Positions 26,401 through 37,897 of a DNA stretch of 64,000 nt are shown in pieces. The stretch lies in NCBI GenBank assembly GCA_036244855.1, contig BQKZ01000623.1, forward strand, positions 80,798 through 144,797. The letters run 5' to 3'. The notes under the pieces were generated by a model that was not told where the DNA came from, did no database searches, and was given only the letters and a program-made list of their open reading frames with translations. Each line of letters starts with the position of its first letter. Within the stretch, counting starts at the first letter, position 1. This DNA comes from Temnopleurus reevesii. Its lineage: Eukaryota > Echinodermata > Echinoidea > Temnopleuroida > Temnopleuridae. Position numbers and translations under genes: made by a program.

Positions 26401-26759
26401 ATGCTTAAATCGCAATTTGCTTCAGAACTAAAGACTCTCACGGCAGGTCCATTCACCCTCTCCCCCTCCCCCTTGTATAGGCAATTTGCTCATATGTTTC
26501 AGACGCCTATCGTTTGCAAAGTATTGAGGGTGGCCTATTTTGTTGGCGCATTCGCAAGGTAAACACGGTGTTGGTCCTAGAGCTAGAGTCGCCCCGTTTG
26601 AGTATATAGAACCCCATATCGTGCCGAGAGCTACCCAATAGCCTAACACCACCTCCTCCTAGAAGAATCATGAACCCTCAACGACATCCTGTCTACGTGG
26701 CCTAGTCATGCTCCTGGTAACCCCACCGATCCGCTTTCCTCCGCTGCATGAGGCAATAA

Positions 26760-27130
26760 GATTTATACAATCTTAAACCTCGGGGACACAGTGTTGTTTG
26801 GACGAGTTGATATTAATTCCGGCGGACCGAGATGTAATCCGTCTTTCCCCGCGCATTTGGCTAGTTTCCCGCCACAAAAGACATTACGATACGAATCAAA
26901 ACCATTCTGCAGAGAGAAATGTTCGATATTTGCCATTGCGATCGCCTTCAGTGATGTCGGCAGGTAACCGGATCTAAGTATGGATTATTTGCCATGATGG
27001 AGCTGGCAAACTACTGTCTCATTCCTGATCACGCAACAACATTCTACTCCACCGACTGCTCCAGGATGATGATCATTTTGATGCCCTTTGTATCGCCTCC
27101 ATCCATCCCACTTCAGGTGTTAATGATTTA
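26760..27130. promoter_or_regulatory. Candidate intronic cis-regulatory module
   Basis: A complex GC-richer block inside intron 2 with no open frame of note. Visible motifs are TAATCC at 26835-26840 and its inverse GGATTA at 26982-26987 (K50-type homeodomain sites such as Otx or Gsc), and TTTCCCGCC at 26865-26873 (E2F-like). The regulatory reading is inferred from composition and position in a developmental transcription-factor gene. Confidence 0.3.
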
Positions 27131-29489
27131 ATCTCATATCAATGACAGATAGACGATGGTTTGACATAAAAAAAGAAGGGATGATAAAAAGATCAATCGA
27201 TACAGTGTCATGTTAAAGGATATTCATATTGCTAATATCGCTACGAGCTATTACAAGTGAAATCGATAAATGTCAAGATTTAAGTTGGATCTTCTGATCA
27301 TTGCAATCTTAACAACGAGAGACTTTATTCAAAGAAGAGTAATATACACGTATTCTGTACTGTGTATGATATTTTTGGGTTCATTTTCATGCAAAGAAAA
27401 ATAGAAAAAGGTCTTCATTCAGAATCTGTATAGTTACCCAAAATTAGAAAGCTTTACAGATTTACAAATGAAAATAGATATAAGTACATAAAAGTCGTAT
27501 AACATAAGATACAGAGTTACACTAATTGAATTCCATATTTTAAATTTTAAAGCACAGCTAAACAGAGGGGGTGGGAGGAAATAAGAAAATAGATCAAGGG
27601 AGAAACGTAAATTAGAGGCAGACGCAAGACAAATCACTATCAAAATCAATTTTGATAGGTTTTCAAACAAAATATACTGATGTTGCATGCCGAAAATGAA
27701 GAAAAAAAATCAGCATTTTAAGAGCAAGTTTTAAACTCATTTTAATAACACATTTTATAAGGTTAATGTTCAATTGGTTGATCTAAGAATTATTTCGTTT
27801 GCCATAATTGATGACCCGTTTAAAAGAATCTCTTCTGACCAAAACTGGTTCCAAAATTGAATTAATACTACGAACATAAAAAGGATGCCATCGTAAATTT
27901 TTCTTTATCTCTACTTATATAATTCTGATAAACTTGAATATATTTCCATCAAACTTTGAAAAGCATATTAGCCATCTTAGGTTCAAAATCTCTTAAAGTT
28001 CAATACTCGGCGCACGTCCGAATAATCTCTGCCTTGATAGTAAAACAATGAAGAACCATCGATGTATCAACACTGACATTCTTAACCACGTAAACACGTC
28101 TCTTGCCTGGGTAAGTACTTAAGAGAGTCTATAAATTCTAACATAGGTAGGTTAAGAGCCACGATCAATGTTAAACTATATATTTTTGTAAGAAAAAGTG
28201 CATCTTCTCGAAGTGAACTATACTGTGCACGTACGTGCACGATTATGAAAGCAAGAATATTTCATATGTGAAATATATGTAACACCACAATACGAACAAG
28301 CGGGTGAAAACAGGATAAAACATTGCAAGGGTGAACCTTTGACAAATATTGCTACAATCGCAAGTTTTGTGCCTCATATTGTCAATAAGGCGAGCTCTTG
28401 ACGTGTCAGCACTGAACCTCTTCTAGGCGCTCAACTACGCGGTCTTTGCGCCTAAAAGTACCCAAACGAGCCGATAAAATCCATGGTAGGTAGGTTAAAA
28501 GCTACGATCGATGTCAAACCATTTCATAAAGATGTTTGCAAGATGGAGAGTAGATGGAGTAGAGAGATGGGGTGGAGAGAATTGAATTTCCCAAGGCACA
28601 GATCATTTGTAAAGGGAGATGTTAGGCTTGCATTGTTTCGTCTTGCCTTCACCCTTGGGGGCTGATATTTGCATTTCAATTATACCAGATGGAAAATGGT
28701 GCTAAATGTGGCGTCTTCGGGGCCATGTTTTAAAGAGGAAGTTCCGCGAATCAATGTTCTCGTTGAGACAGGCGTTTCATGGTAAACCATGAATATCATA
28801 ATATGAAATAGAATTTAGGGATCTGGTTTTAGACCACAATAAATCGCAAATCAATAAAATCTCCTACTTTCATGAATATGTGCAGAGGAACTGTTTTGAA
28901 TAAATAGGATATTGATTTTTTTTTTTTTTTACACTTAATGTCTGAACATGGTTCAATCAAATGGTGTTTGGATAAACTCTTAAAATTATAGGACAAAATT
29001 AATAATAAAAATCACTGGGACATATAGGCCTACTGTCCACACAAATGTCGATTAAGATCCTCATGTTGTTTTAAATTTGTTCCTGTTTGGTAAAGCTATA
29101 CGCATATGGTCTTGATTTCGTTTGATCGGCAGACAATGGCAGATGAATGGACGGAATGTTGCCGACCATTTTCATTGGATTAACCCAATCATAGAGTTAA
29201 TGAAAATAATTTAACGAAACGTCTAATAAACGAGAGGTATAAGGAGAAACGTAACATAAGTATATCACAAAATGATGTTCATCGCTTTCGGGGGAATGTT
29301 TAGAGGAAGAAGATGTGTCATTTGTTAATGATTAGGCGATACAATGTTGACAAGGGATAACATGTCACGACAGCATATTCCGCCGTATCGATGTACGGTC
29401 TCGGGCTATGCGAGAGGAAATAGATGCGATGTAGGGTGAAAAGGGCGGCATTTAGAGAGGCAATGAGAATTCAATAACGGCTGTATGCA

Positions 29490-29990
29490 TGTATAATATA
29501 TTTGGGACGGCCCATTTGCTCGATAGCAACCCCAACAGGCTCTGAAGAGTCCCCTAAAACACTGCACAATAATCCTGGAATGAATATACCCCGTTACCCT
29601 TCGTCATCCAATTTCTTTTCAATTTCGCTGCACCCAGAGGGAATATCGCCTCGCGTCAAATCAATGCAATCACCGATACTTCCTTGGTCGGTATTGGTCG
29701 AGCGAAACCAGACTGAAACCCGCGGCGATTTGTGCGCTTGTCCGATAACGCATGGGCAACGTTTGTTTAGTGATAATGACTTGATTAATAAGGCATTAGT
29801 TTCATTCGAAGCTGCTTTGATGGAATACTGAATATTAAAGTTCAAAGCGAAACAACCCAGCCTCAAGCCAACGATTAAATCTCCACTTGGCGCATTACAG
29901 CTTTACCCAAACACCATCCACGCAGACAGGTAAAAATAGATCGTCCTATCCCCCGCATCTCCGGCTGTATTCCGTCAATAATTCGCCAAT
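29490..29990. promoter_or_regulatory. Candidate intronic cis-regulatory module or unrecognised exon
   Basis: A GC-richer block in intron 2. Overlapping frames stay open on both strands (plus 29502-29831, minus 29594-29866), but neither shows a domain or convincing splice sites, and the plus frame starts with TTG. Open frames on both strands more likely reflect composition than coding. The block contains 'cttgattaataaggcattag', a cluster of homeodomain-type TAAT cores. Confidence 0.3.
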
Positions 29991-30210
29991 CGAAAAAGTA
30001 ATAGCAGGGTGAAAAAATTACCATTCGCAAGAAAAATAGTGACTATTAAGCCCTGAAGATATTTGAAATAATTGTAATAATTATCTTGTAAATTCCATTA
30101 AGCATTGATTTTTCATGGTGAAGTGCGGAAGGGCATACATTGATTCTTGAAAATGTGTTCAAAACAATTTCGCCGCCAGAATTGGCGTACCATTAAGCTA
30201 TTTGCAAAAT

Positions 30211-30238
30211 AAGAGAGAGATAAAGAGAGCGAGAGAGA

Positions 30239-30271
<33 letters not shown>

Positions 30272-30281
30272 TGAGAACGAA

Positions 30282-30314
<33 letters not shown>

Positions 30315-30326
30315 GAGAGAGAGAGA
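30211..30326. repeat. (GA)n microsatellite
   Basis: An impure GA array of about 115 bp in intron 2. It is one of several GA/CT arrays in the window and generates spurious Ser-Leu frames on the minus strand. Confidence 0.95.
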
Positions 30327-33300
30327 AATAGAAATAGAAGGAGAGAGGTGGACGAATACAATTACTTATGGGACGAGTCACATCATACCGAGTGATAAAT
30401 ATTTAAATCTGAATAACTCTTATTGAAAAAATAATAATAAATGAAAGAATAGTGAATAATATCAAAACTTAAACTTTTCCATGATATCTTTTTTTTCTCC
30501 ATCTGATCACATGTTACTCCAAAAAGTTTATAGGATGATGCATTGCTCTGTTGATGATCATTGATGCGATCCAAGAAGTGGCATCCCCTAAAGAACCAAA
30601 CTCACCACAGACGACGACTTAATGATTCCCGCTCAAACTCATTTCGTCCAATTTGTCGAATAAGTCTTCCAAAAATAAGACCTTAAGATGAATTTAATCG
30701 GCTGCACCATTCTTTCGTGGCTACCCAGGTAGGCAGCATTTGATTTGATTTGTCAATTATACATTCACGTCAGCAGAAAGATTGTCATGCGGTTATGAGC
30801 TATGAAGTCAGTGAGATTTGGGAGGATACGAAGAGTCTTTTGCTTTAGTCTTATGCTTAAAATGCAGACGTTTTAGCTTATAATTGGTTGTCAAAAAATC
30901 CATGAAATATAGAGAATGATGCAAGAAATATATCATACAGCAATCATGCACCTTACTAAAACATTACACGATGAATAGTTAGTTTTATCACATATGGGAG
31001 GGTAAAAAAATACAAATTTGAGAGTTTCCTAAGTTATTGCTCCGCAGAAGAAAGACTAATTGCCTATTTCTACGCATTTTGTGCGCGTGAATAGCGTTTT
31101 AGCGGTGCACGCAGGCGCATGCCAGCTGCGTCGTGTATACGCTCGTCTCGGCGCTTTGGAATCGATCGCAGCATGAATTTGGTTATCGTGCCGGATGCAA
31201 GATACGATTTGATCAAAACTTCAGGAGAAATAAACTGTCAAATAAATGCCAATTTCTGCAATGATGTAAATATAAAAAAACAGACTAAAACATGATGAAC
31301 TATGACGGATATGGAGGGCCAACTTGGGGTGCTGTATTAGGTTCGTTTATTTAACCGTATTTACGTCGGCTTTGCCGGGGGAAATGAAGCATGACATAAC
31401 CCAATTTGGACTATGATTGTTAGTAACAAATCGATTCTGCCATAGGCTTATATATACCTCGACTTATTAATTTTAATTACTCATCGACGCCTTTATACAG
31501 ACAATTTACTTTTGAATAATTTCTAAAATGGGACATCGAAGGGTCACATTACCAAATCGTAAAAAAGTTACAGAGCAAAGCCATAGAGACCTGTATGACC
31601 ATTGGTATTGAAAGAGGAAACATCGAAAGTCGTTTCATTTCATCATAAAATCTCGATACAAATTGTCTAATATTTATAAGAACGAGATGGAAAATACAGT
31701 AAAATTAATTTGGTTTTGATAGCTCATCGAACAAAAATAGACTTTAAATCTACATCCCTCACAATTTTTCTTCGACTCGATCGTGTACAATAAATTGTAT
31801 AAGGGGGTGACAACCCAATAAGTTAGCCCAAAGTCAAATTATGAAGGTTTGTAAAACTAGAGTTGTTTGTCTTTTATAAATATATTGGGGACCTTACCTA
31901 TAGTTCAACGTTTTCTTATGCATATGCAATTTTTTCGTTGAACTTTCATGGATAAAGCAGATAAGAATAATATACCTTTCAAAGCCATGTTTTTATTCTA
32001 CACTCAAAGACCTAATTCAAAGATATTCAATGAAATAATATCGTTCACATAAATCGTTTACATAAATCAGGTTCCTATTAATCATCGAACAAGAATTTGG
32101 AAACGAGTACTTGATTTTGATATAAAAGGCAAACACAAACAGGCATTTTTTCATGCGGGTTGGCAACGGACGAACAATACTCTGCTTTCAAAAGGACGCG
32201 GTCATGTCTGTTCAACTTCGAATGAATGTCACTTAAAGTTTATATTGCAGCAATGTAAAGACATGACCCAAACAATTCCCTTCAAGTCACATGACAATTT
32301 TACACAAAACTTTTCGTTTTCTACTTTGAATTTGATAAAATTCCATCCATTTTTTCAGAAAACCCATCATCTAATCCAACTAATGAAGCAAGGATGAAAA
32401 TAGAAATGTGGGAGAGCGGAGTGGGTTTGAGATGACTTTTGAATGCTTTTGAATAATCATGCAAACAAAACCGAAGAAACAGGTAATAATTTGGTCGGCA
32501 AACACACATACAGTACACGATATAATATAAGAGTTTTCGAAAGTATATAACTTAATGTAAGAGACTAGTTAGTGTGTGCATGATGTGTGAGCACAAAAAA
32601 AAGTAAATTGAGACTTTTATGTTCATTTTGAAAGAATTCAGCCACCGGGCTTTCATGATCATGTAACAGCTAAAAACACGCACATCTGCGGGTCAAGTGC
32701 ACAAAACATTCGCTAAACTTGCGGAACTTCCATATAAAGTGCTTCAAGCAAAGGCCTCGCCGCCTCAATTTACACGGATATCTCCCTGGAAAAGTAAGGA
32801 AAATACTTTAAAAAGTAAAACAGCCATCAGCAATGACAGAAGGCTGGAAAGTTTGTTTTTTTTTACTTCAGAGGAATTGAGCCAAGACACGTGATCGTAT
32901 GATTACCTTAGTTTCGATATGGGGGCAATCTTTGGCCACTGGTTATATCAAGTAAAATAATACAAAATTGAGCAGGGCAAAAAGGAAAGAAATTTGGAGG
33001 AAAGACGCTTTAGAGAAACCTTCACGTCGATTTCAAGGAGATGAATTTGGGGAAAAGCGGATGGTTCTTCCGTAGGCCGAGGAGTATGGAGCAATTCGAT
33101 AGTATTCTGCGTCATTTGAAACCATTCTCGCTCTTGTTTTGTTTACTTGAAGGAAGACAAGTTTATCTATATTGCTCCTTTCTCCCGAGAAAGAAATTTC
33201 GATTGCAAGGAAAGGGGTTTTTACTTGCGGGTCATCTAATTTTGAAGAGAAAATGAAGAGGGTGGAAAAGACAAATCCGTGAAATTGGCATTCTCACATG

Positions 33301-34249
33301 ACATGTGCTTGTCATGTTTGTTTTGCCAGACATTTGAAACCATCTACTGTTTGCAAGTATGTGTGTGTTGGTGTATTCTCGTGTATGTATGTGTTTGTCT
33401 GTTGGTGTCTTCATCGCTTAAGTGGAGTACGTATCAGATTCAATTTTTTTGCCAAGAATCAGTATTATGTGAACATTTTCATTTCTTCGATCTAAAATCA
33501 ACCGTTTTTTAATCAAGTACTTTGTTTTCTCTAATTCAATTATAAATTCTTAAAATATATATCTTTATCACTGTCAAGAAGTTTCATATTTTCCTTTGCC
33601 ATAAGTAACTAACTAAATTTTTATCTTATGGCGTTTATAATTCTTTAATGAATATTTACGCCAAATTCTGTAATTTCCTGTTTATCAATGTCATGCACTT
33701 TTTGGTAATTTTCGTTGTTTAGCATTATGTATTGCATCCGGTAAACCAGTGTTTTACAATCTTCATTAGATATGAGCGGTACGAACACGCACTGATAATA
33801 TTCTAAGTTTCCTTGTTGATTAAGTATTGATCTTAGCACAGTTCTGGATGTTATTGCTCATACCTTTATAACAGTTACAATACTTGATTAAGATATCAAG
33901 AAATTCTCAATATTATCAAAAAGGTTGGTTTGTAGTTGTTGTTTTTTTTAATATCGCCTATAAGTATTGATGTTGTGTTTAATTGCTTTTAATTTCATTA
34001 TCAATTTTGATCATTCAAAGTAATGTATTTATTTAACAAAATTTTAAAAATCATTTTCATTATTGGGGTGTGAATTTTTTTTTTTGAATTTCTAATCTTA
34101 ATTATCTTTCCTTTTTCAATTGCTTTGGATAAATCAAGAGAAGGAAAAATAAATGGAACACTTAGATGAGATATATACATTACGATTTTATTACTTAGAA
34201 ATTTCGGGTGGTTTAATAAAATAACAAATTTGAAGTCTTATAGTCTTAC

Positions 34250-34448
34250 CGTCTATTCTGAAACCAAGTCTTGATCTGTGTCTCTGTAAGATTGAGTGAC
34301 ATACTGAGTTCGAGTCTCTTGCTAACACTTAGATACTTGTCAGCTTTGAATTCTTCTTCTAGTCGTTCTAGTTGCTTAGATGAGTAAGCCTGTCGAGGCT
34401 TTCTATCCACACCAGGCTTCCTTGGCCGCCGTCCTACTGGCTTGGGAC
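34250..34448 (-). CDS. NK-like homeobox gene, exon 2 (most of the homeodomain)
   Basis: This exon encodes residues 262-328 and most of the homeodomain (residues 276-335 of the protein). Visible invariant positions, by homeodomain numbering, are R5, L16, F20, L26, W48, F49, Q50, N51, R52 and R53. The segment reads [16 protein letters not shown], then DKYLSVSKR, then [14 protein letters not shown]. Gln50 predicts TAAT-type DNA binding and Thr47 is shared with BarH-like and related NK-like proteins. The acceptor is 'cccggtag|gt' (AG at 34450-34449) and the donor 'acg|gtaagac' (GT at 34249-34248). The exon is 199 nt and both joins keep frame. Family: ANTP class, NK-like subclass. The [23 protein letters not shown] signature is what I recall for Drosophila lms (CG13424)/amphioxus Nedx. 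BarH-like proteins normally have WYQNRR, so they fit less well. Confidence 0.96.
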
Positions 34449-37308
34449 CTACCGGGAAACCAAAATTGATATTACTCTTTCATGTTTCATGCTTTTTTTT
34501 AAAATTTACTATACGTATATACCACTAGTTTATATTCCATCATTTTTTTTTCAATTATTCAGTTTTACCTGGTTCCAAGAAGGTTTTGTTTTTCATTTGT
34601 GAAACCTTCTATTTAACTAAACTGCTTATAGTTTAGGTTTTCCTTTTTCATGAAGTCCTGTCAATTTATGTATATTTGAGAAGCTAAAAATGTGTCTTGA
34701 TTACTTACCTGAAAACCACACCTAAAAGTTTATGTTGTTTTAAGCGTTATATCGTTTAAACCCTTACACCAGTGCTTTATAATATTATGTAATAACGTTA
34801 ACATCGATGAAGTTACAAGAAACTTGGAAATAAGAAAAAGCTTCTGAAACTAAAACTGATTTTAAATGAAAAATAGACCGTGCTACCAGATCGCAACAAG
34901 GTCCGTTTTCAAAAACATTTTAATTTGAAATGCGATCGTTTCCCACACTTATTTGAAGAAAAAAAATATATTGAAAAAAAAATATAAAAAAATCCACATA
35001 CTTTAAATCACGAGAGATTTGTGCATACATTTTTTTTTCAATTTGTAGAAAATTTGGAAAAAAATACTCCAGACCTATTTGGCTTTCAGCTTTATCCCAT
35101 GTCATGAGAAAAGACAAAATATTACCAAAGAATCGTTATGCTTTTTACCTATTTATAGCGATTTGGAGCATCTCTGTTAGGTTTATCGTCAGTGTAAATT
35201 TTTATTTTGTGTAGGGGAAAACTATGAAAAGAAACAAATCTCACGCATCAGGACAGTAGATTTTGTTCCTTTGATTGAGAAAAAGCAACACGTCTCTAGC
35301 TTGACTGGCTAAAGAAAAGGAAAGCTATCTATCACATGTCAACTGTGAGTACGGTGGTAAGTGCTCCAAAATCTATCGCTTTCGCTTCACTGCTTACCTT
35401 TCTTTCAAAAACAAGATATAAAACACCGTTGATTGTATGGTGCTTTGTACGCACTATTTGCCAATACGATTAGTGTGAATTGAACATGTTTAAACGCAGT
35501 AAGTGACTTCTTTTCAAGTCACTGAAGAGGCGGTACTTCTCTTTTCAACCAATATGCTCGATTGCCTTCGATTACCTTTTAAAGACTAATGTGTCGTCTG
35601 AGAGCTATTTATAAAGTCGATGAGGCATGTACAATTCATAGCGACAAAATGGCCCCCAAACTCCATCAGCTATTTTTATATCGACTTTCTTTAGCTGTAA
35701 CTTTCATATTGGGGCCATAGACATCATTTGACGTACGACATCGAACTGTCTTTCAGTCCTGTAGTCCTGTGTGTGCCACAGATCAATGGATAATTCTACT
35801 TTATCCCTTGAATAGTATACTAAATGGATACACCTATCTTTGGTTAATGTTTTTACTTCGGATTACAGCAATGATGACTTTATATCTAAAAGTCCGATTT
35901 GCTCTATTGTTGGTAGTATTTTACAGTGACATTAAAACTTATTCAGACTCTTCTTTTGGATAATGGATTCTTGTTAGGGCTGTTTTGTGAGAGACAAGAA
36001 GCAAATGGTCTGTGCTCATGAATGTTGCGAATTACATAAGGGTGACATGCCATGATAAAATATAACAAAGGATATTTAAGTCGATTTTTGTCTAGCCGGC
36101 GCCACATTATTCTGTATTTCTATGTACGGATATTGATTAATGTTTCAGACTTTTAAAGTGTCATTTAGACTACGTTTGTACTTTTGCTTCAGAAAATCTA
36201 TACAATGTATTTCTTTCTTTCTACAACCCTGGCTAAAATCCAAGATTTACTTCATAAAATTTGTCTCGCTTCAAACGTTATTTAGCGTATTTTCTAAACT
36301 CTTCTGGAAGTTTTCTATCTCATTGCGCGTTATTTCTCTCATTATAAGTCAAACATTCCAACTCGACGCAACGAGAAGTATCTTTTTTTCTGTAGTGACT
36401 TTTCAGGAATATTTGACAAACATTTGACAAGCTTCCGTGTGAAAATCTAAACAATTCACCAAGTTATGATAAAATAATATGAGCACACATCAAACATTCC
36501 CACCACTCCACTGCGACACTGCTTCTCCAAACAGGAATTATATTATAAGGGTTCATGCTTTATGTTCTGCATTTAGCAATTTAACCTGGCGATTAACCAT
36601 TCTCACGTGACCATACACCGCAGCACTAGAACATTTTAAAAGTGTGTACCTTTGATCCTGTATTTCTAGCCTGTCCAAAAGAACAGATCTACATTTTGAG
36701 TATTTTCGCAATTATTACAGTAAGGCGCTCGCTCAAAGACAGTGGGTTGAACTTTTAATTATCACATATTGAACCTATAATTAAAACTCTAATAAGTTTT
36801 AGCATCATAGTTGAGCATCGATCTATCTCAATGATCGTCGTCTGTGTCATTAATATTGCTGTCATCATCATCATGATCATATCTGTACCATGCCTCAACT
36901 TTGTTAAGAGTCTTATCGCTTGTTTCAAGAAATGCAATAATTAATTAGGAATATAATGGTATGGATCAAACCTTTTTGCCCTTGTCTCTACTAATATGGC
37001 ACCACCACCAGGCTATTGATATACTCGATATCATTGCAATTAGTCTCACGTAAAGACGTTTCTCCCTGTAGGGTATCCTGACACAGAGCCGTATCACAAA
37101 CTTACTGTAACTGTAAGTAATAGCATTGTAAGCCAACCGTACGATATCGGAGCTGTATAACAACACTATTCATTGATTACTTTCAAACGCAGACGACAAG
37201 ACTAAGGTATACGAACAAATTATGAAGCATGTCTCTGCACACTCAATAAAAGGGTGCAATCTTGCACCTGTAAGTGCAGGCGCGCACCCAGGATTTTCAT
37301 ACCCAGGG

Positions 37309-37714
37309 NNNNNNNNNNNNNNNNNNNNNNNNNNNNNNNNNNNNNNNNNNNNNNNNNNNNNNNNNNNNNNNNNNNNNNNNNNNNNNNNNNNNNNNNNNNN
37401 NNNNNNNNNNNNNNNNNNNNNNNNNNNNNNNNNNNNNNNNNNNNNNNNNNNNNNNNNNNNNNNNNNNNNNNNNNNNNNNNNNNNNNNNNNNNNNNNNNNN
37501 NNNNNNNNNNNNNNNNNNNNNNNNNNNNNNNNNNNNNNNNNNNNNNNNNNNNNNNNNNNNNNNNNNNNNNNNNNNNNNNNNNNNNNNNNNNNNNNNNNNN
37601 NNNNNNNNNNNNNNNNNNNNNNNNNNNNNNNNNNNNNNNNNNNNNNNNNNNNNNNNNNNNNNNNNNNNNNNNNNNNNNNNNNNNNNNNNNNNNNNNNNNN
37701 NNNNNNNNNNNNNN
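37309..37714. other. Assembly gap (406 Ns)
   Basis: An unbroken run of N. Frames reported across it are meaningless. It falls between the left end of a repeat and a SINE, so the gap is probably repeat-driven. Confidence 1.
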
Positions 37715-37897
37715 TAGCGCACTTGGCGTTTCAAGGAATAAATATTCCTACCAGGTACCCATTCACCTCACCTGGGTTGAGTGCAGCACAATGTGGATGA
37801 ATTTCTTGCTGAAGGAAATTAACGCCCTTGGTGGGACTCGAACCTACGACCCTTTTGTTGAAAGGCGAGAGTCATGACCACTACCAGAGTGTAGAAT
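37715..37897 (-). mobile_element. tRNA-derived SINE, copy 1 (3' end lost in gap)
   Basis: On the minus strand the head reads 'ctggtagtggtcatgactc' and then 'gtaggttcgagtcccacc', with a perfect pol III box B (GGTTCGAGTCC). The body 'ccttcagcaag', 'cacattgtgctgcact', 'cccaggtgaggtgaatgg' and 'gtacctggtagg' follows. It aligns throughout with the SINE at 42963-43110. I recall very similar body sequence in sea urchin SURF1-type SINEs, but cannot check that here. The 3' end runs into the N gap. Confidence 0.8.

Larger units (their letters stand above)
23438..34249 (-). other. Intron 2 of the homeobox gene (10,812 bp)
   Basis: Bounded by donor CG|GTAAGAC after 34250 and acceptor TTTCAG before 23437. 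It interrupts codon 328 (homeodomain position 53) in phase 2. Contents: a GC-richer stretch at 24110-24700 with open but unrecognised frames, a GT-rich microsatellite at 25240-25290, two complex blocks (26760-27130 and 29490-29990), a long GA array, and a CpG-rich patch near 31070-31170. The rest is AT-rich with nothing recognised. Confidence 0.85.

Noticed and set aside
30113..30381. Leu-Ser-rich minus-strand frames
   Set aside because: Translation of the GA microsatellite.
37222..37877. Long frames of 145-207 codons
   Set aside because: They run through the N gap and are artefacts.
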